Notes: generated by a model from the sequence alone, not told the origin. DNA of 64,000 nucleotides from Gracilaria vermiculophylla (GCA_019155205.2 JAHNZQ020003146.1:84433-148432); one strand, 5' to 3'. Shown: positions 1-10,420, counted from the stretch's first letter. Translations and numbers: made by a program.

Positions 1-181
1 AGTGACATGTTTTGATTCTACATTGCTTGTGGACAGCATACGATCCAATTGGGACATGTTACGCTGTGGCGTGGACAAGTCGCCGTGTCTCTTCTTTTCT
101 GTCTACTTTTCGGTGTAGAAACCCCCTAAGAGAGAGCATGTTTCTGCTAACGTAGCACTACAGAGCAAGCAGAGCATGATT

Positions 182-1651
182 TTAAGATCTTGTCCTGTCC
201 ATTTTTGGAGAGGTAGCGGCGGCCGACAACCACATGCAAAATAGTACAATCGCAACGTACAACCAAAACAAAAAGTAGACGGCCACAGCAAGGAACAACC
301 ACACCAGTCGACGAAAGCCAGTCTCAGCAGGCAACACATTGATCACATAAACCAGGGTGCCCACCACGGCGGCCTCCAGAACATTAAGCATTGCAGTGAC
401 GACGGGGGCACGGTGCGTAATGCCGGTATGTAAAAGGGCGCCATCGGCATCATCCGCAGTAGCAAAGCGCATGAAAAACGCGCCCAGAGCGGTGTACGCG
501 GCGGAGGAGCACAGAATCTTGTTGAGCAGCAATATGAGAACGGCGAGCGGGACAGACGAACACGACTGGCTGACGTGGACGGAAAGCAGCCATGTGAGAG
601 CGTTAAGGGTGGAACAGGTGGCAAGCCAGAAGAATATGAGCAGATCGTGGGGTACGATGGGGGGAATGCTAAGGGATCGACGGTGCTTTGCTGTTGAGGG
701 TGGGAGCGTCTGCAGAGAGCGCACGTACACGGCAACGGTGGCAGACAAAAAGGCGAAGACGATAGCTGCTTCAACAAAGATGCTGTCGGTGTCGACGTGG
801 TGCAACTGCGATCGGTAGTGGTACCACTGTCGATTGAGACGCAGCAAGATGAGAGTGATGATGTTGGTCGGACGAGTGAACGACGGGGATGAAAAATCAA
901 TGATGGCTTGTATGCCGCATTGATCAGAGGGCAGCTCCCATCGCATGCGCGGGTAGTACAGGTAATGGGGGGTGATGATGGCGGGTGCTAAGCGCATGGC
1001 GGGGGGCGGGGGCTGAGATGACGAAGGGAACAATGGGGCGTCGTCCAATGGGATGTGGAAATTGAGGATGCATGCCTCCGCTTCGGGATGGTCGTCGCAA
1101 AGGCGAGAGATGTTGGATGATGAGCTGCGCGAGGAATGCAGCAGTTGCTGATGGAGTGCGGGGTCGGGGGTGAGCACGAGCAAGTTGGTGGAAAAGGCGC
1201 AGGGTTTGTTGACAGCGGCACAAAACTGACAGCTCAGAATCGGGGCGAGGGTGGACACGACGAGTGAGTACGGGGTGATGTAGATGAGCCTGTCGTAGTT
1301 GAGAGCAAAGAGCGGGATGAGACGTGACGGGGCACGCAGCGCGAGTGAGTGCGGCAGCGGGTGGTGGGTGATCGCATCGGCTTTGACTACGGCGTCGACG
1401 ACGTTAGGGGCGATTTCCGAGGAGGTGAGCAGCACGAAGGACGTGTTGGCGGGAAGGTGGGCGTTGCGGCGGGCGGAGAGCAAGGCGGTACGCGCGGCAA
1501 CGAGCTCAGGGTAGGTGGTGGCGACTGTGGCCAGGGCGACGGAGGCTGGGTAGGGGGGAGCGGCAACAGCAGCGGTGATGGTAACGGCTATGGCGAAGGC
1601 GACGGCGAGGTACTGCGTAGCGGACAGCAGCGGAGCGCGCTGCGCAGTCAT
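182..1651 (-). CDS. GT8-family membrane protein, plant IPUT1/PGSIP6-like, lacking the DxD motif
   Basis: This 489-residue protein is related by family to plant GT8 enzymes such as IPUT1/PGSIP6, which glucuronosylate inositol phosphorylceramide in the Golgi. It has an N-terminal signal anchor (about residues 12-31), a GT8-like luminal region (70-285) and about five C-terminal membrane segments (290-475), the IPUT1 layout. Family signatures are visible: YDRLIYI near 119, FCAAVNKPCAF near 143-153, and YYPRMRWELP near 232-241. The usual Asp-x-Asp that binds Mn2+ and UDP-sugar should follow LIYI, but the sequence there is Thr-Pro-Tyr, so activity is doubtful. The start is the ATG at 1651. Codons upstream read as low-complexity Pro/Arg sequence antisense to the neighbouring gene. 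It is divergent from the phosphatase gene, 249 bp away. The family call is fairly firm; the substrate is unknown. Confidence 0.75.
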   Translation of the reverse strand: MTAQRAPLLSATQYLAVAFAIAVTITAAVAAPPYPASVALATVATTYPELVAARTALLSARRNAHLPANTSFVLLTSSEIAPNVVDAVVKADAITHHPLPHSLALRAPSRLIPLFALNYDRLIYITPYSLVVSTLAPILSCQFCAAVNKPCAFSTNLLVLTPDPALHQQLLHSSRSSSSNISRLCDDHPEAEACILNFHIPLDDAPLFPSSSQPPPPAMRLAPAIITPHYLYYPRMRWELPSDQCGIQAIIDFSSPSFTRPTNIITLILLRLNRQWYHYRSQLHHVDTDSIFVEAAIVFAFLSATVAVYVRSLQTLPPSTAKHRRSLSIPPIVPHDLLIFFWLATCSTLNALTWLLSVHVSQSCSSVPLAVLILLLNKILCSSAAYTALGAFFMRFATADDADGALLHTGITHRAPVVTAMLNVLEAAVVGTLVYVINVLPAETGFRRLVWLFLAVAVYFLFWLYVAIVLFCMWLSAAATSPKMDRTRS

Positions 1652-1900
1652 GGCGTGTGGTGCGGTGCTGGGAACGGGGCGCGGCTGCGAAATGCGGTGC
1701 GCTGGGGCGCAAGCACGCTGGAGGTTCTTGGTTAGATGCGCGGCGGCAACAAGGCGCGGCGGCAACTGCGTGCTGCGGCAACACGTGTGCCGGGGTAGAG
1801 GGGGGCGGCGAAACGGCGGCGGGGGGGGGCGCGACGACGCTGGAGGTGAAGTGCGGCGGCGCGGTGCGGGTGCCGGCGCCGGCGGCGCTGGCGTGCGCGC
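1652..1900. promoter_or_regulatory. Shared divergent promoter region with one CACGTG
   Basis: This 249-bp GC-rich interval separates two genes reading outward (GT8-like on minus, YVH1-like on plus). It must hold both promoters if the chosen starts are right. A CACGTG palindrome lies at 1782-1787. No TATA-like box is evident. Confidence 0.4.
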
Positions 1901-2794
1901 ATGAAGGCGGTCGGGCACAACTTGATGCTGTCGGCGCTTCCCAGCCGCGCGCCGACGATACCCACCGTGTCCGTGCTGCTGCCGCCGCTGGCGTCGTACG
2001 CGTCGCTGCACCCGCTGCCCGATCACCACCTGTTCGTGCCGCTGGCTGACGCGCCCGACGCCGCGCTGTTGCCCGCGCTGGACCGCGCGCTGCGCTTCAT
2101 CCACCGCCACGCGCAGCGCCCGCCCGGCGTGCTCATCCACTGCCTACATGGCACGTCGCGCTGCGTCGCCGTCGCGCTCGCCTACCTGCTGCTCAGCCGC
2201 GATGACCACTCGCCCGCGCTGCGCCTGCCGCCGCCCGACCAGGTGCACCTCGAGCTGCTGCTGCTGCAGCAGGTGTACCCCGACGCTAGCCCGTCGCCCT
2301 CCTTCCTCCGCCAGCTGGCCGCCGTCGCCCAGCGCTCGCCCACCAACCCCGCGCTGTACAGCTTCCCCCCCGACGACGGCTCCGTGCTGCCGCTGGAGGC
2401 CGACGAGCTGCTGCGCCTGCTCCCACGCCACGCCGCCCCCGCCTCCGCCTCACCCGCGATCACGTTCATGCTCCGCGACGCCGCCGCCGCCTCGTGCGCC
2501 GCCTCGTGCGCCCGCTGCGACAAGCCCTTGCTCCCGTTCGCCGCCTGCCTCGCCCCCGCCGCGCCCCTCGCTGACGGCTGCCTGTCAGTCCTGCCGGTGC
2601 GCTGGATGGCGCGCTGCATGCTGGATCGCTTCGGGCGCCTGCGCTGCGTCTGCGGCGCCCGCGTGGGCTGCTATGACTTGCGCTCGGAGCGCGCCGTCAT
2701 CTCCCTGCAGCACCGCGCCCTGCGCTGGCACACTGCCCCCCCGCCACTGCCGACGCCGCCACCAATGCCACCGTCGCCGCCGATGCCGCCGTAG
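1901..2794 (+). CDS. YVH1: YVH1/DUSP12-type dual-specificity phosphatase
   Basis: The protein has 297 residues. The N-terminal half is a dual-specificity phosphatase domain with the signature HCLHGTSR (nucleophile Cys81, Arg87) and a likely general acid Asp50 in VPLADAPD. The C-terminal part (about 203-275) matches the YVH1/DUSP12 zinc-binding module: Cys203 and Cys206 in CARC, a VRWM motif, then GRLRCVCGARVGCY. YVH1 proteins act in late 60S ribosome maturation (release of Mrt4) and can dephosphorylate Ser/Thr/Tyr. Two oddities: the residue after the signature Arg is Cys rather than Ser/Thr, and the second zinc pair is C-x-C instead of C-x2-C. The last 20 residues are a Pro/Met-rich tail. Family proteins are usually about 340 residues, so this is a compact version. 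It shares a promoter interval with the GT8-like gene. Confidence 0.82.
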   Translation: MKAVGHNLMLSALPSRAPTIPTVSVLLPPLASYASLHPLPDHHLFVPLADAPDAALLPALDRALRFIHRHAQRPPGVLIHCLHGTSRCVAVALAYLLLSRDDHSPALRLPPPDQVHLELLLLQQVYPDASPSPSFLRQLAAVAQRSPTNPALYSFPPDDGSVLPLEADELLRLLPRHAAPASASPAITFMLRDAAAASCAASCARCDKPLLPFAACLAPAAPLADGCLSVLPVRWMARCMLDRFGRLRCVCGARVGCYDLRSERAVISLQHRALRWHTAPPPLPTPPPMPPSPPMPP

Positions 2795-3027
2795 CGCCGC
2801 AGCTCCAAATAGTGCCATTGCAAATCACCCACTTTCTGGCACCGCCGCCTCAGCCGCCGATACCGCCGCCACCGCCACTACTACCCCTGCCGCCCCTGCC
2901 GCCCTCACCAACCCCCTTTGCCCACCGTTTGAATTCCTTACCTTACCCCTCCCTCCTGTTGTCTCCCATAGTCTTGGTCGTCGTCGTCGCGGTTGTCGCC
3001 GCCGTCACCGTCGCCGGTGCGCCCGCA

Positions 3028-3540
3028 ATGACCTCCTCCAACTCGCCGCCACCGCAGCAGGCGCCGCCGCCCCCGAAAAAGCGCCCGCTAAGCGGCCGGT
3101 TGCGTGCCATGCGCTTCATGCAGCGCCGCGCCGAAGGCGTTTTGCGCGCCGAGCTCACCGCCGCCAACGCCCGCGCCCAGTGGCATCTTCCCGCGCCGTC
3201 GTCGCACGCCGCCCCCGCCCCGCGCGTCATCGTCGAGCACGGCGTGTGTGCCGATGCCCCGCCGCGCGCCGCGCGCCGCTCCTTTGGCGGCTTCAATCAT
3301 CTCTTCGAGCGCCCTCGCAAGCACAGCCCCGCGCAGCCCACCCCCGCTGCCGATCAGCCGCCGCCTCCGCCGCCGCTGCCACCGCCGCCGCCACCACCGC
3401 AGCCCCCGTCCTCGTCGCCGTCCCCCTCCGTCAGGTCCACCGCGATGCCCCGCGTCAACCCCGTCATTCGGAAAAAGTCCAAACGACCGCCGCGCACGCG
3501 CGCGCCGCGTTCCAACATAGCCTCCAACCCGACGACGTGA
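3028..3540 (+). CDS. MPHOSPH6: MPHOSPH6/MPP6-like nuclear exosome cofactor
   Basis: The protein has 170 residues, close to the animal protein's 160. It carries the family's two landmarks: a basic N-terminal block LSGRLRAMRFMQRR, like the human LSKNLLRMKFMQR segment, followed by an E/H-W position (AQWHLPA), and later SFGGFNHLFERP, like the SFRGFNPEVE block. MPP6 proteins bind the nuclear RNA exosome and RNA and help 5.8S rRNA 3' processing. A long polyproline run (about residues 112-135) and a basic C-terminus (RKKSKRPPRTRAPR) are unlike the human protein and may be lineage-specific. The start is the ATG at 3028. The open frame continues upstream, but that part is only Pro/Leu-rich. It lies 233 bp downstream of the phosphatase gene on the same strand. 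Confidence 0.68.
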   Translation: MTSSNSPPPQQAPPPPKKRPLSGRLRAMRFMQRRAEGVLRAELTAANARAQWHLPAPSSHAAPAPRVIVEHGVCADAPPRAARRSFGGFNHLFERPRKHSPAQPTPAADQPPPPPPLPPPPPPPQPPSSSPSPSVRSTAMPRVNPVIRKKSKRPPRTRAPRSNIASNPTT

Positions 3541-3864
3541 CGCTTTGCACCGTCTCCCGCTCCACGCCCACCGCTAGTCTATTTCAATGCACCGTTTCTT
3601 TTCCTTCCGACTGCATTGTGCGCATGCTTTCGACTCACGCACCCTTCCCCCCCGCTCGCCCTCCTTTACCAGAGATAGATAAGTTCCAGTCGCAAACTCC
3701 TACCGTCTCCATGCATGTATGTTCGACAGCACACAACAGGTTCGTGCGCATCTTTTACATTACGCACAACAAATAATCACTAAAAGTACGCCACACTCAC
3801 AACATGAAGCTTTTTCCTCATGTCGCAAGTACTTTGCAAAGTGTGAGCAGCATCATGTCCTCAC
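3541..3864. other. Intergenic, between convergent 3' ends
   Basis: This 324-bp gap lies between the MPHOSPH6-like stop and the SHMT stop. It must contain both 3' UTRs. No gene, repeat or structured RNA was recognised. Confidence 0.5.
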
Positions 3865-5289
3865 TTATAGCACACCGCCTGGCATCGGGAATGCCTTGGA
3901 ATACTCAATCACTTCCTCACGAAGCGCCTTCACCCTCGCATCCTTTTCGGCCGCCGGCCCAAAGTCCTTCATCTTCGTCCCAACTTCCTTCTGAATGCTC
4001 AACGCCAGCGTCACGGCCCGATCTAGGAATGCCGCAATCTGCACAAAGTCCTTTTCAACCAGTCCGCGCGAAGTCATCGCCGGAGCCCCGATACGCACTC
4101 CGCCCGGGTTCAGCGCCGACGTGTCGCCAGCCACTGCGTTCTTGTTCAGAGTGATGTGGGCTAAGTCACACACCTTCTCCACCTTGGATCCGCCGACGCC
4201 TTGCGGACGCAAGTCCCACAAAACCAGGTGGTTCTCGGTGCCGCCTGTCACCAGCGAGTATCCCATCTTCACCAATTCTTCGCCAAGCACCCGCGCGTTA
4301 GCGCACGTCTGCTTGCAGTACTCCTTGAATTCGGGAGTCATAGCCTCCTTAAGCGCTACGGCAAGCGCACCGATTGTGTTGTTGTGCGGCCCGCCCTGGC
4401 ACCCGGGGAACACAGCCATGTTCACTTTGTTCTCCCACTGATACACTTTGCCGGTATCGTTTCCTTCCGCGTCCAGAATCGGACCACGTCGGTAGAATAT
4501 CAACCCCTGGCGGGGACCGCGCAAGCTCTTGTGTGTCGTGGACGTCACAAAATCACAGAGTTTGAACGGGCTCGATGCCTGACCTGTGGCCACAAGACCA
4601 GAGATATGAGCCATATCGCACATAAGAAGAGCCCCACTCTTGTCTGCAATCTGGCGCAGACGTTCAAAATCCCAGTCGCGCGGATACGCGCTTGCACCAC
4701 AAATGAGCAACTTGGGACGGAAGACGAGAGCGCTTTCCTCCAACTTGTCGTAGTCAATGAACCCGGTTTTCTCGTCCACCTTATACGGTAGCGACTCAAA
4801 GTATACGCTTGTGGCCGAAATCTTCCTCTTCGCCGTGTAGAAACCATGAGTAAGATGGCCGCCGGATGGAAGATCGAGGCCCATGATGCGATCATGCGGG
4901 TTCAGCACGGCTGTGTAGAGAGCAAAGTTGGCCGTGGATCCCGAGTACGGCTGCACATTGACACCCCAGGCAGAAGCGTCCAATCCAAAGCATTCGAGAG
5001 CACGTTTCTGCACAAGTCGTTCAATGTCATCGATGACTTCGTTTCCTCCATAGTAGCGAGCACCCGGCAAGCCCTCAGAGTACTTGTTGGTCAAAGACGA
5101 TCCCAACACTTCCATCACGGCACGAGATGTGAAGTTCTCGCTTGCGATGAGCTCAATTCCTTCATACTGACGCTGCTTCTCGCGACGAAGAAGGTCGTAG
5201 AGTTCCGGATCCACTTGCTCAACGGGGCGATTGCCCGGGAAGCTTGCAAAACTGTCGTTATAATGGCCGTTAACATAACACTCTGCCAT
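3865..5289 (-). CDS. SHMT: Serine hydroxymethyltransferase
   Basis: This 474-residue PLP enzyme interconverts serine plus tetrahydrofolate with glycine plus 5,10-methylene-THF, feeding one-carbon metabolism (and photorespiration if organellar). Diagnostic stretches are [11 protein letters not shown] near the N-terminus, [26 protein letters not shown], the PSGGHLTHG loop, [11 protein letters not shown], and the PLP-lysine segment [12 protein letters not shown] (Lys254). Length is typical of the cytosolic form. The frame stays open for 26 codons upstream of the chosen ATG (5289), but the first triplet there is TTG and no ATG occurs. A GTGAGT sits just upstream on the coding strand, so an upstream exon encoding a targeting peptide cannot be excluded. 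No intron is needed within the coding region. Identification is firm; compartment is open. Confidence 0.97.
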   Translation of the reverse strand: MAECYVNGHYNDSFASFPGNRPVEQVDPELYDLLRREKQRQYEGIELIASENFTSRAVMEVLGSSLTNKYSEGLPGARYYGGNEVIDDIERLVQKRALECFGLDASAWGVNVQPYSGSTANFALYTAVLNPHDRIMGLDLPSGGHLTHGFYTAKRKISATSVYFESLPYKVDEKTGFIDYDKLEESALVFRPKLLICGASAYPRDWDFERLRQIADKSGALLMCDMAHISGLVATGQASSPFKLCDFVTSTTHKSLRGPRQGLIFYRRGPILDAEGNDTGKVYQWENKVNMAVFPGCQGGPHNNTIGALAVALKEAMTPEFKEYCKQTCANARVLGEELVKMGYSLVTGGTENHLVLWDLRPQGVGGSKVEKVCDLAHITLNKNAVAGDTSALNPGGVRIGAPAMTSRGLVEKDFVQIAAFLDRAVTLALSIQKEVGTKMKDFGPAAEKDARVKALREEVIEYSKAFPMPGGVL

Positions 5290-6690
5290 GATTGCTTGAT
5301 GAGAGAAATGAATACTCACGAAGTTCAAAAACGTTGATAACCGTGTGCCTTTTGTCTTCCGTCGCAACGCACAAGGATGCCTTCGGGTCTATGACTAAAA
5401 AGGCTGTGGTGCAACGAAAAAGACGTGGGCCGCGGGGCTGGCCGAGAGCGACCAGTGTCAGGCGCAATGATCATGTGCATGTCCCGTACATGCCAATCAC
5501 AAATTGCTGGATGGCCATACAGAGACGTTCGCGCTGCCTGACGCCTCTGCTGATTCCAGGGCTTGGCCGGTTGAGAGCAACAGAAGCGAGGCTTACAGGT
5601 CAGGGCAACTTGCACAAGGTATGCCACGTGTGGGACACCCTGTCGCTCCTCAGGATAAACTTCAGCGAGAGCTTCTGCCCAGACTAGAAAAAAACTGTAG
5701 TGCGTTTCAAAAGTATTGAACAGTGCAAAAGCGCGCCAAAATATGGATTTTTGCCTACGGTAGCCACCCCTCGTTGTTAAAACCCTCAAAAACGCGTTTC
5801 AAAAGTATAGGATATTTCGAACTCGCGAATGAATGATTATTTCCACAGCACGTTGTTTTTTTCTTCAAAAAGATATAAGATCTTCTAAGTGAAAAGCTTA
5901 TAAAACAAAGCTTTACACAGTACATTAGATCTACGCCGCGGTTCTTATTTTTATACCATTTTCATAAATATTTACTGTAATGTGAAAGTAACGTTTTATT
6001 GATAGCTTAGACATGCTCAGCTACATTAATAAGCATCACTTTTTGAAAAAATGTTATCCTGGCGATGTATTTTGCACTCAAATATTTATTAACAGAACGA
6101 TAATTTTACAAAAAATGAATAAAATAGCAGTGCACAACGCTTCAAAATGCTTATAGTTTATAAAACAGAACAAAAGTTCCTTCCGAAAGCTCAAAATAAA
6201 TAAAAAAATATACTAAGATGTACTAAGGGTACTCAAAAAACGACAGCTTTGAAAGAAATGTATTTTAAATAGAGTAAAACTTTTTTTTACATTAACAAAA
6301 GTGCTTTAAATTTTTTTATTATAAGAAAAAAAGGTCCAAAATCATTTTAACATGGTTCATTTCCACCAGAGCTTACAGAATGCTATGCACTGGACTTTTC
6401 CTGAAAACAAATACATATAAAGCCTTTCTAGTAGGTATTATAGACTCAAAGAGGCTTACGAATGCTTTTACATAACGTTTTATAAAAAGTGTAAATGTCT
6501 TGTCAGAAATTTAAACTGGTTTATCACCGAGATAACAGTGCCGTTTAGTAGTCTATAACAATAAAGAACGTTCTCCTCTTACAATAAATTAATGCCACGC
6601 AGTTATAAACGCTTTGGGTTCCTTTCAACCCATTCCGAAATGAACAAGATGTGCTCGTTAGAACACTTTATGGCCAGTATAGGCCTTTTT
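5290..6690. other. Intergenic: SHMT 5' flank then AT-rich DNA
   Basis: The first 500 bp upstream of SHMT are GC-balanced and contain a CACGTG at 5625-5630, a possible promoter element. From about 5800 the sequence becomes strongly AT-rich up to the LTR at 6691. Short open frames on both strands show no recognisable protein. Confidence 0.5.
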
Positions 6691-7244
6691 TGTGGTACTG
6701 TCAGTTCTTCTTTCGGGATAGTAGAGCACAACGTCCGTTAGGAGCTTTTGTTGACTCCAAAGGTGCGTGTTCCTAAAGGTGGTCTCCGGTATTCGCTGCC
6801 GCGAGCCGGGGGAATTCTTTAAGGGAATCCGCAAACACCAAGCGGGGGGGGAGGTTCACTGGGCGGACAATGCTCCTACAAGCGCTGCTACGATACGGCC
6901 TGGGGATCGGCGGCCTAGAAGCCTGAGGATGATCGACGAGAGTCTCGAACCGGAAAAGTAGAGGGAGACTCAAGGGTGCTTGCCTTTACTTCCCCAGAGA
7001 ATGAGCTCAACCGGTAGATTAAGTATCATGCCGGGAGCCCGCCTCGGCAGGTCTCACTACTGTAGTAGTTACCTGCATAAACTATCTAAATTAAATATAA
7101 AATCTATCGTCCCTTAAGAGGACTGTAGCGCACGCGGGCAGAATTATGCACCACGTGGCCCAGTAACTAAAATACGAGCCCTCCTTAGGAATATCACGCC
7201 ATAAAGCCACACCACCATATTTCCTTAGGGGCCAGTGAACTACA
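6691..7244 (-). repeat. LTR 1: 3' LTR of gypsy copy 1
   Basis: This 554-bp repeat begins TGTGGTACTGTCAG on the plus strand and ends near ACTACA, so on the element's own strand it has the usual TG...CA ends. It is about 90% alike to 16718-17268 and recurs, more diverged, at 21321, 41849 and, inverted, 58626. It contains CCACGTGG around 7152-7157. Confidence 0.85.
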
Positions 7245-7258
7245 TACCCCCTTTCCTA
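7245..7258 (-). promoter_or_regulatory. Polypurine tract of gypsy copy 1
   Basis: Read on the minus strand, TTAGGAAAGGGGGTA runs directly into the 3' LTR. This is the expected position and composition for the plus-strand DNA primer of an LTR retroelement. It confirms the element's orientation. Confidence 0.65.
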
Positions 7259-7758
7259 AATTGCACCACGTGCTCGAGGTGCATTTTACGATTCCTTGAT
7301 CCCCAGGGTGGCTCCTATCGGTGGTGATGCAAGCGCGGCCTCCGGCGATGTGACACATTCTCTCCTTCAGACGTTCCTTCATACTTCCTTACTCCTGCGC
7401 GGCGGACCGCAGCGGGCTCGTGTCTTATCCCTTGCGGTGTTTGCGGGCCCTGATTTTCCTGAACCCGGTTGCGTCTCCCCCTTCTCGGCGTAACCCGTTG
7501 GTGCTGCCGCGCCAGTTGGCGGCTTGGGCTTCTGCGCACTCTAGCGTTTCGTGCGCGGCGCGGGCGTGCGACCTCCGTGGCCGGAGCCTGGGTCAGTCCG
7601 GAGTGGACACTGACTCCTTCAAGGCACTTGACGCTCGTATTCCTTCGAGGTTTCTCCTTCGGGGAACACTCGATTTATCGCGTCCGTTCATTCTGTCTCC
7701 GTGAAGGTGCATCATCTCATAATCTTCTCGTCCGCGCCCCCTTCGTCCTCTACTGGAT

Positions 7759-9877
7759 ATGAACGTACACCCTGCTATGGTGCTTCATACCTCGCCTGCT
7801 TCCGATCGCCCGGTTTCTCCGCGAGTTCCACGATGGCGGCTTGACGCGGCTCCCTCCCCGACCGGGCGTTTATCCGCGGGCCGTTCCCCAAGTGGCTTCA
7901 GATCACTCTCCTCAGGTGCTACATCGTGTTCGGTCTCCATCCATCCTGCTACCTCCACCTTCGGCATGTCTCCTCCAACTCCGGCGCCTACGTCTCCATC
8001 AAATCCTGAAATGTACCACACCTCGACCGGTGCGCGTTTCCGTCCAGGGGAGCAGTTCGACCATCGTGCCACGCGGGTCTTCGTCCCGTTCCATGACAGG
8101 CGCGTAAGTCTCCCGTGCCCCGTGGAGGACTACATCCACCACTTCGGACCATACCTCCAGGCGATGCGATTTCGCGCCGCACCGGAGGTTGCGTGGAACG
8201 ATCAGAAGCGGAACCGGGTGCACGCCTATCGCTCTCACTGGCTCCGTACTCCGGTGTACGGTGACAACGCTCCAACTACGGTGGGACACTGCGATATTCC
8301 ATATCTGAGGTGTGCCGAAGAACGCGAGGTTCAGGCGCGACTCTAGGTACTCCTTCACAAGGTGGGCTCACACCAACGAGTGGGGCGACCTGGAAGCATT
8401 GCCGATGGACGCTCTACTCTCGCGGTGTTGCCCTTCGATCCCCCATACGATCGCCTCTACTGGCTCAACCGAAATCGATGGGGGACGCACCTTGCGGATG
8501 AGACTAGAGTACGCACCGCCTTCGGGTAACTTCTATGGTTGGCATAACACGGAATTCCACGATATGCCTTCCGGGCAACACCCGAAGTACTACCTCAAGG
8601 TGGACGACTCTTAAAGTGACCACTGGGTCTCTCCGCACCTCTGCGTGGCGACACCCATTACCTTCGCGTGCCGCACCTCCGAGGTTCTAAATCCCCATGA
8701 CTCTCTAGGGCATTTTGTCATGTTGATCGCCTCGACGGAGTTCGCGGTCGGCACCCTGATGGCGTATCTCCATGCAGCGGACGAAGGCGTCACTTCCTAT
8801 ACTCGGTGCGGTGACGGTCACCTCTACTGGGTCTCATCGTATCAGCCGACCGCCGGACGTTTGCTCCCATTGTCGGCGTCCATTATCCGGGTCCTGCGCT
8901 TCTTTGGCATCCAGAACATTATTAAGGTCACCGCATGGAGTGAATCCGAGGTGGAGACGCTGCTGGATCACAACCCGCAGGTGGCATGGAACGATACGCC
9001 GGGCTTCCTTTGGTACGACTACGGCGAAGATAAGTTCTACCCCATCGTGAGGAGTCCTAATGGAGACCATGACGGGCGAGCCTACACGGCCTTTCCCCGT
9101 CTGGCGCCTTCTAGGGTTCCTTAGGTGCCACGGCTCCGAGCACCCGACTATGACCCCTTGATGGAGAGCCTGGCGCATCATACGCTCCGTCGCTTAGCGG
9201 CTCCGTCCCAGGATATGGGTGCGCCTCCTGAGATGATAACCCCGCGGCCCGCCACAATGCCGGGAGCTCCCGCAGTGGTAGCCGCCGTATCTCCAATGGA
9301 AGAGGAAGAGATTACTCCTGTCCCGGTACCTTCGGCCCCGGTGGTGCAACCCCGATTGCGGAGCGTCCCCGCGCCTGTTCTTCAGCCTCGCCTGCGGAGC
9401 GTTCCAGTTCCCGCACCGGCGTCACCTCCGGTTTCACCGACTCCGTCCTTGGCTCTGCCGACCTCCACAGCTGAACCTGCAGAGTCCCGTCACGAAGCCC
9501 CTGTCCCAGCTGGTCCTCCGTCCGTGGCTCCTTCCGTGGCGGGTGTTGCGCCGTGAACGGAGGTTGCCACTTCGGGTGTTGCGCCGTCAACGGAGGTTGC
9601 CGCTTCGGGTGCACCGCCGGGCGGATTGTCCTCTGGGGCTCTGGGTGCTGCCTTCCAGGAGTTGGTACAGGCCTTCATTGTGACGGGCCGTCCTACTCAG
9701 GCTTCTCTTGTAGAGGCTCTGCGCGAGGCGCGTGCCTGGGTCTTAGAAGTTCACAAGGCCCGGGCGGACCGAGCCTCGATGGCGGCCATCAAGGAAAGCC
9801 TGTCAGAGTTCTTCGAGAGCCAAGCGCTCACAGCAAAATGCTCGCCTCGAAGCGGAGTTTACGCCGCGATTCGGTGA
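7759..9877 (+). pseudogene. Antisense ORF inside gypsy copy 1, function unknown
   Basis: Between integrase and the 3' LTR the plus strand holds a long coding-like frame, opposite to gag-pol. It starts at ATG 7759, shifts from frame 1 to frame 2 around 8312-8346, then stays in frame 2 to 9877. Only three stops interrupt it (8612 TAA, 9122 TAG, 9554 TGA). If these were repaired it would be about 700 residues. The first 200 residues are Ser/Pro-rich then globular (FRPGEQFDHRATRVFVPFHD; VEDYIHHFGPYLQAMRF). A middle globular part follows (LGHFVMLIASTEFAVGTL; GFLWYDYGEDKFYPIV). Then comes a Pro/Val-rich linker with near-repeats (QPRLRSVPAP / QPRLRSVPVP; APSTEVATSG-type). The C-terminus is charged and helical (ASLVEALREARAWVLEVHKARADRASM). 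No family was recognised. Copies 2 and 3 lack the region through deletion or truncation. Antisense extra ORFs at this position are known in some plant gypsy elements. Confidence 0.5.
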
Positions 9878-10420
9878 CGTGTAGGTGAAAGAATCCTTGC
9901 AATTGGAGGTAGTTCCCGGTAGCGGCGGAGTAGAAGATCCTTCGGTTGGAGCAGAAGCTCCATGAACGGTAGTTGCCTTATGAATAAGCCTAGATTACGT
10001 GCTCAGTGATACGAAGTGCAGCCGCGGGAGCGTGCGAAAAGGGAGGAAAGGCATCTCGGAGGCGAAAAAGAGAACTTCAGGTAGGGGATAGACTGCGGAG
10101 ACGAAAAAAATTCCGGTTGGTAGCCCCCCTCCCCCTTTCCTAAACGGAAGCGCCTATGTGGAGAGGCGGTTCCGCACCAGGTTGGAGTGGAATCGCCTGG
10201 GGAAGTTCTCCGGGATTTGTTCCGGAGGTTCTTCCGTGTCATTCTTTGAGGTGTACCCATACCGGCGGACGCGGTACAGTATTCTAGCAGGACTTGTCGG
10301 TGGGAGACGATATGGTCCACCGCATGAGGATGTCACCTTCCGGGGTCATGATTGCACCTGGAGCCTCCAGCAATTGTTCACCAAGAGCGGTGATGCGTGT
10401 CCCAGTATCCAGCGGTGTCG
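9878..10420. other. Spacer between antisense ORF and integrase
   Basis: About 540 bp separate the 3' ends of two convergent reading regions inside gypsy copy 1. Short frames on both strands show no domain. Nothing further is supported. Confidence 0.4.

Noticed and set aside
2148..3776. 542-codon plus-strand open frame overlapping the YVH1-like and MPHOSPH6-like genes
   Set aside because: Its translation is almost only Arg, Ala, Pro and Ser. It is a shifted-frame by-product of high GC at third codon positions, while the two other frames give recognisable proteins.
5290..5367. 26-codon upstream extension of SHMT as a targeting peptide
   Set aside because: It begins with TTG, not ATG, and has no in-frame ATG. 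An upstream spliced exon remains possible but is not supported here.
7315..9678. Minus-strand open stretches over the antisense ORF of gypsy copy 1
   Set aside because: Short, discontinuous and repetitive (for example PKWQPPFTAQH), whereas the plus strand gives a long near-continuous frame with varied residues.
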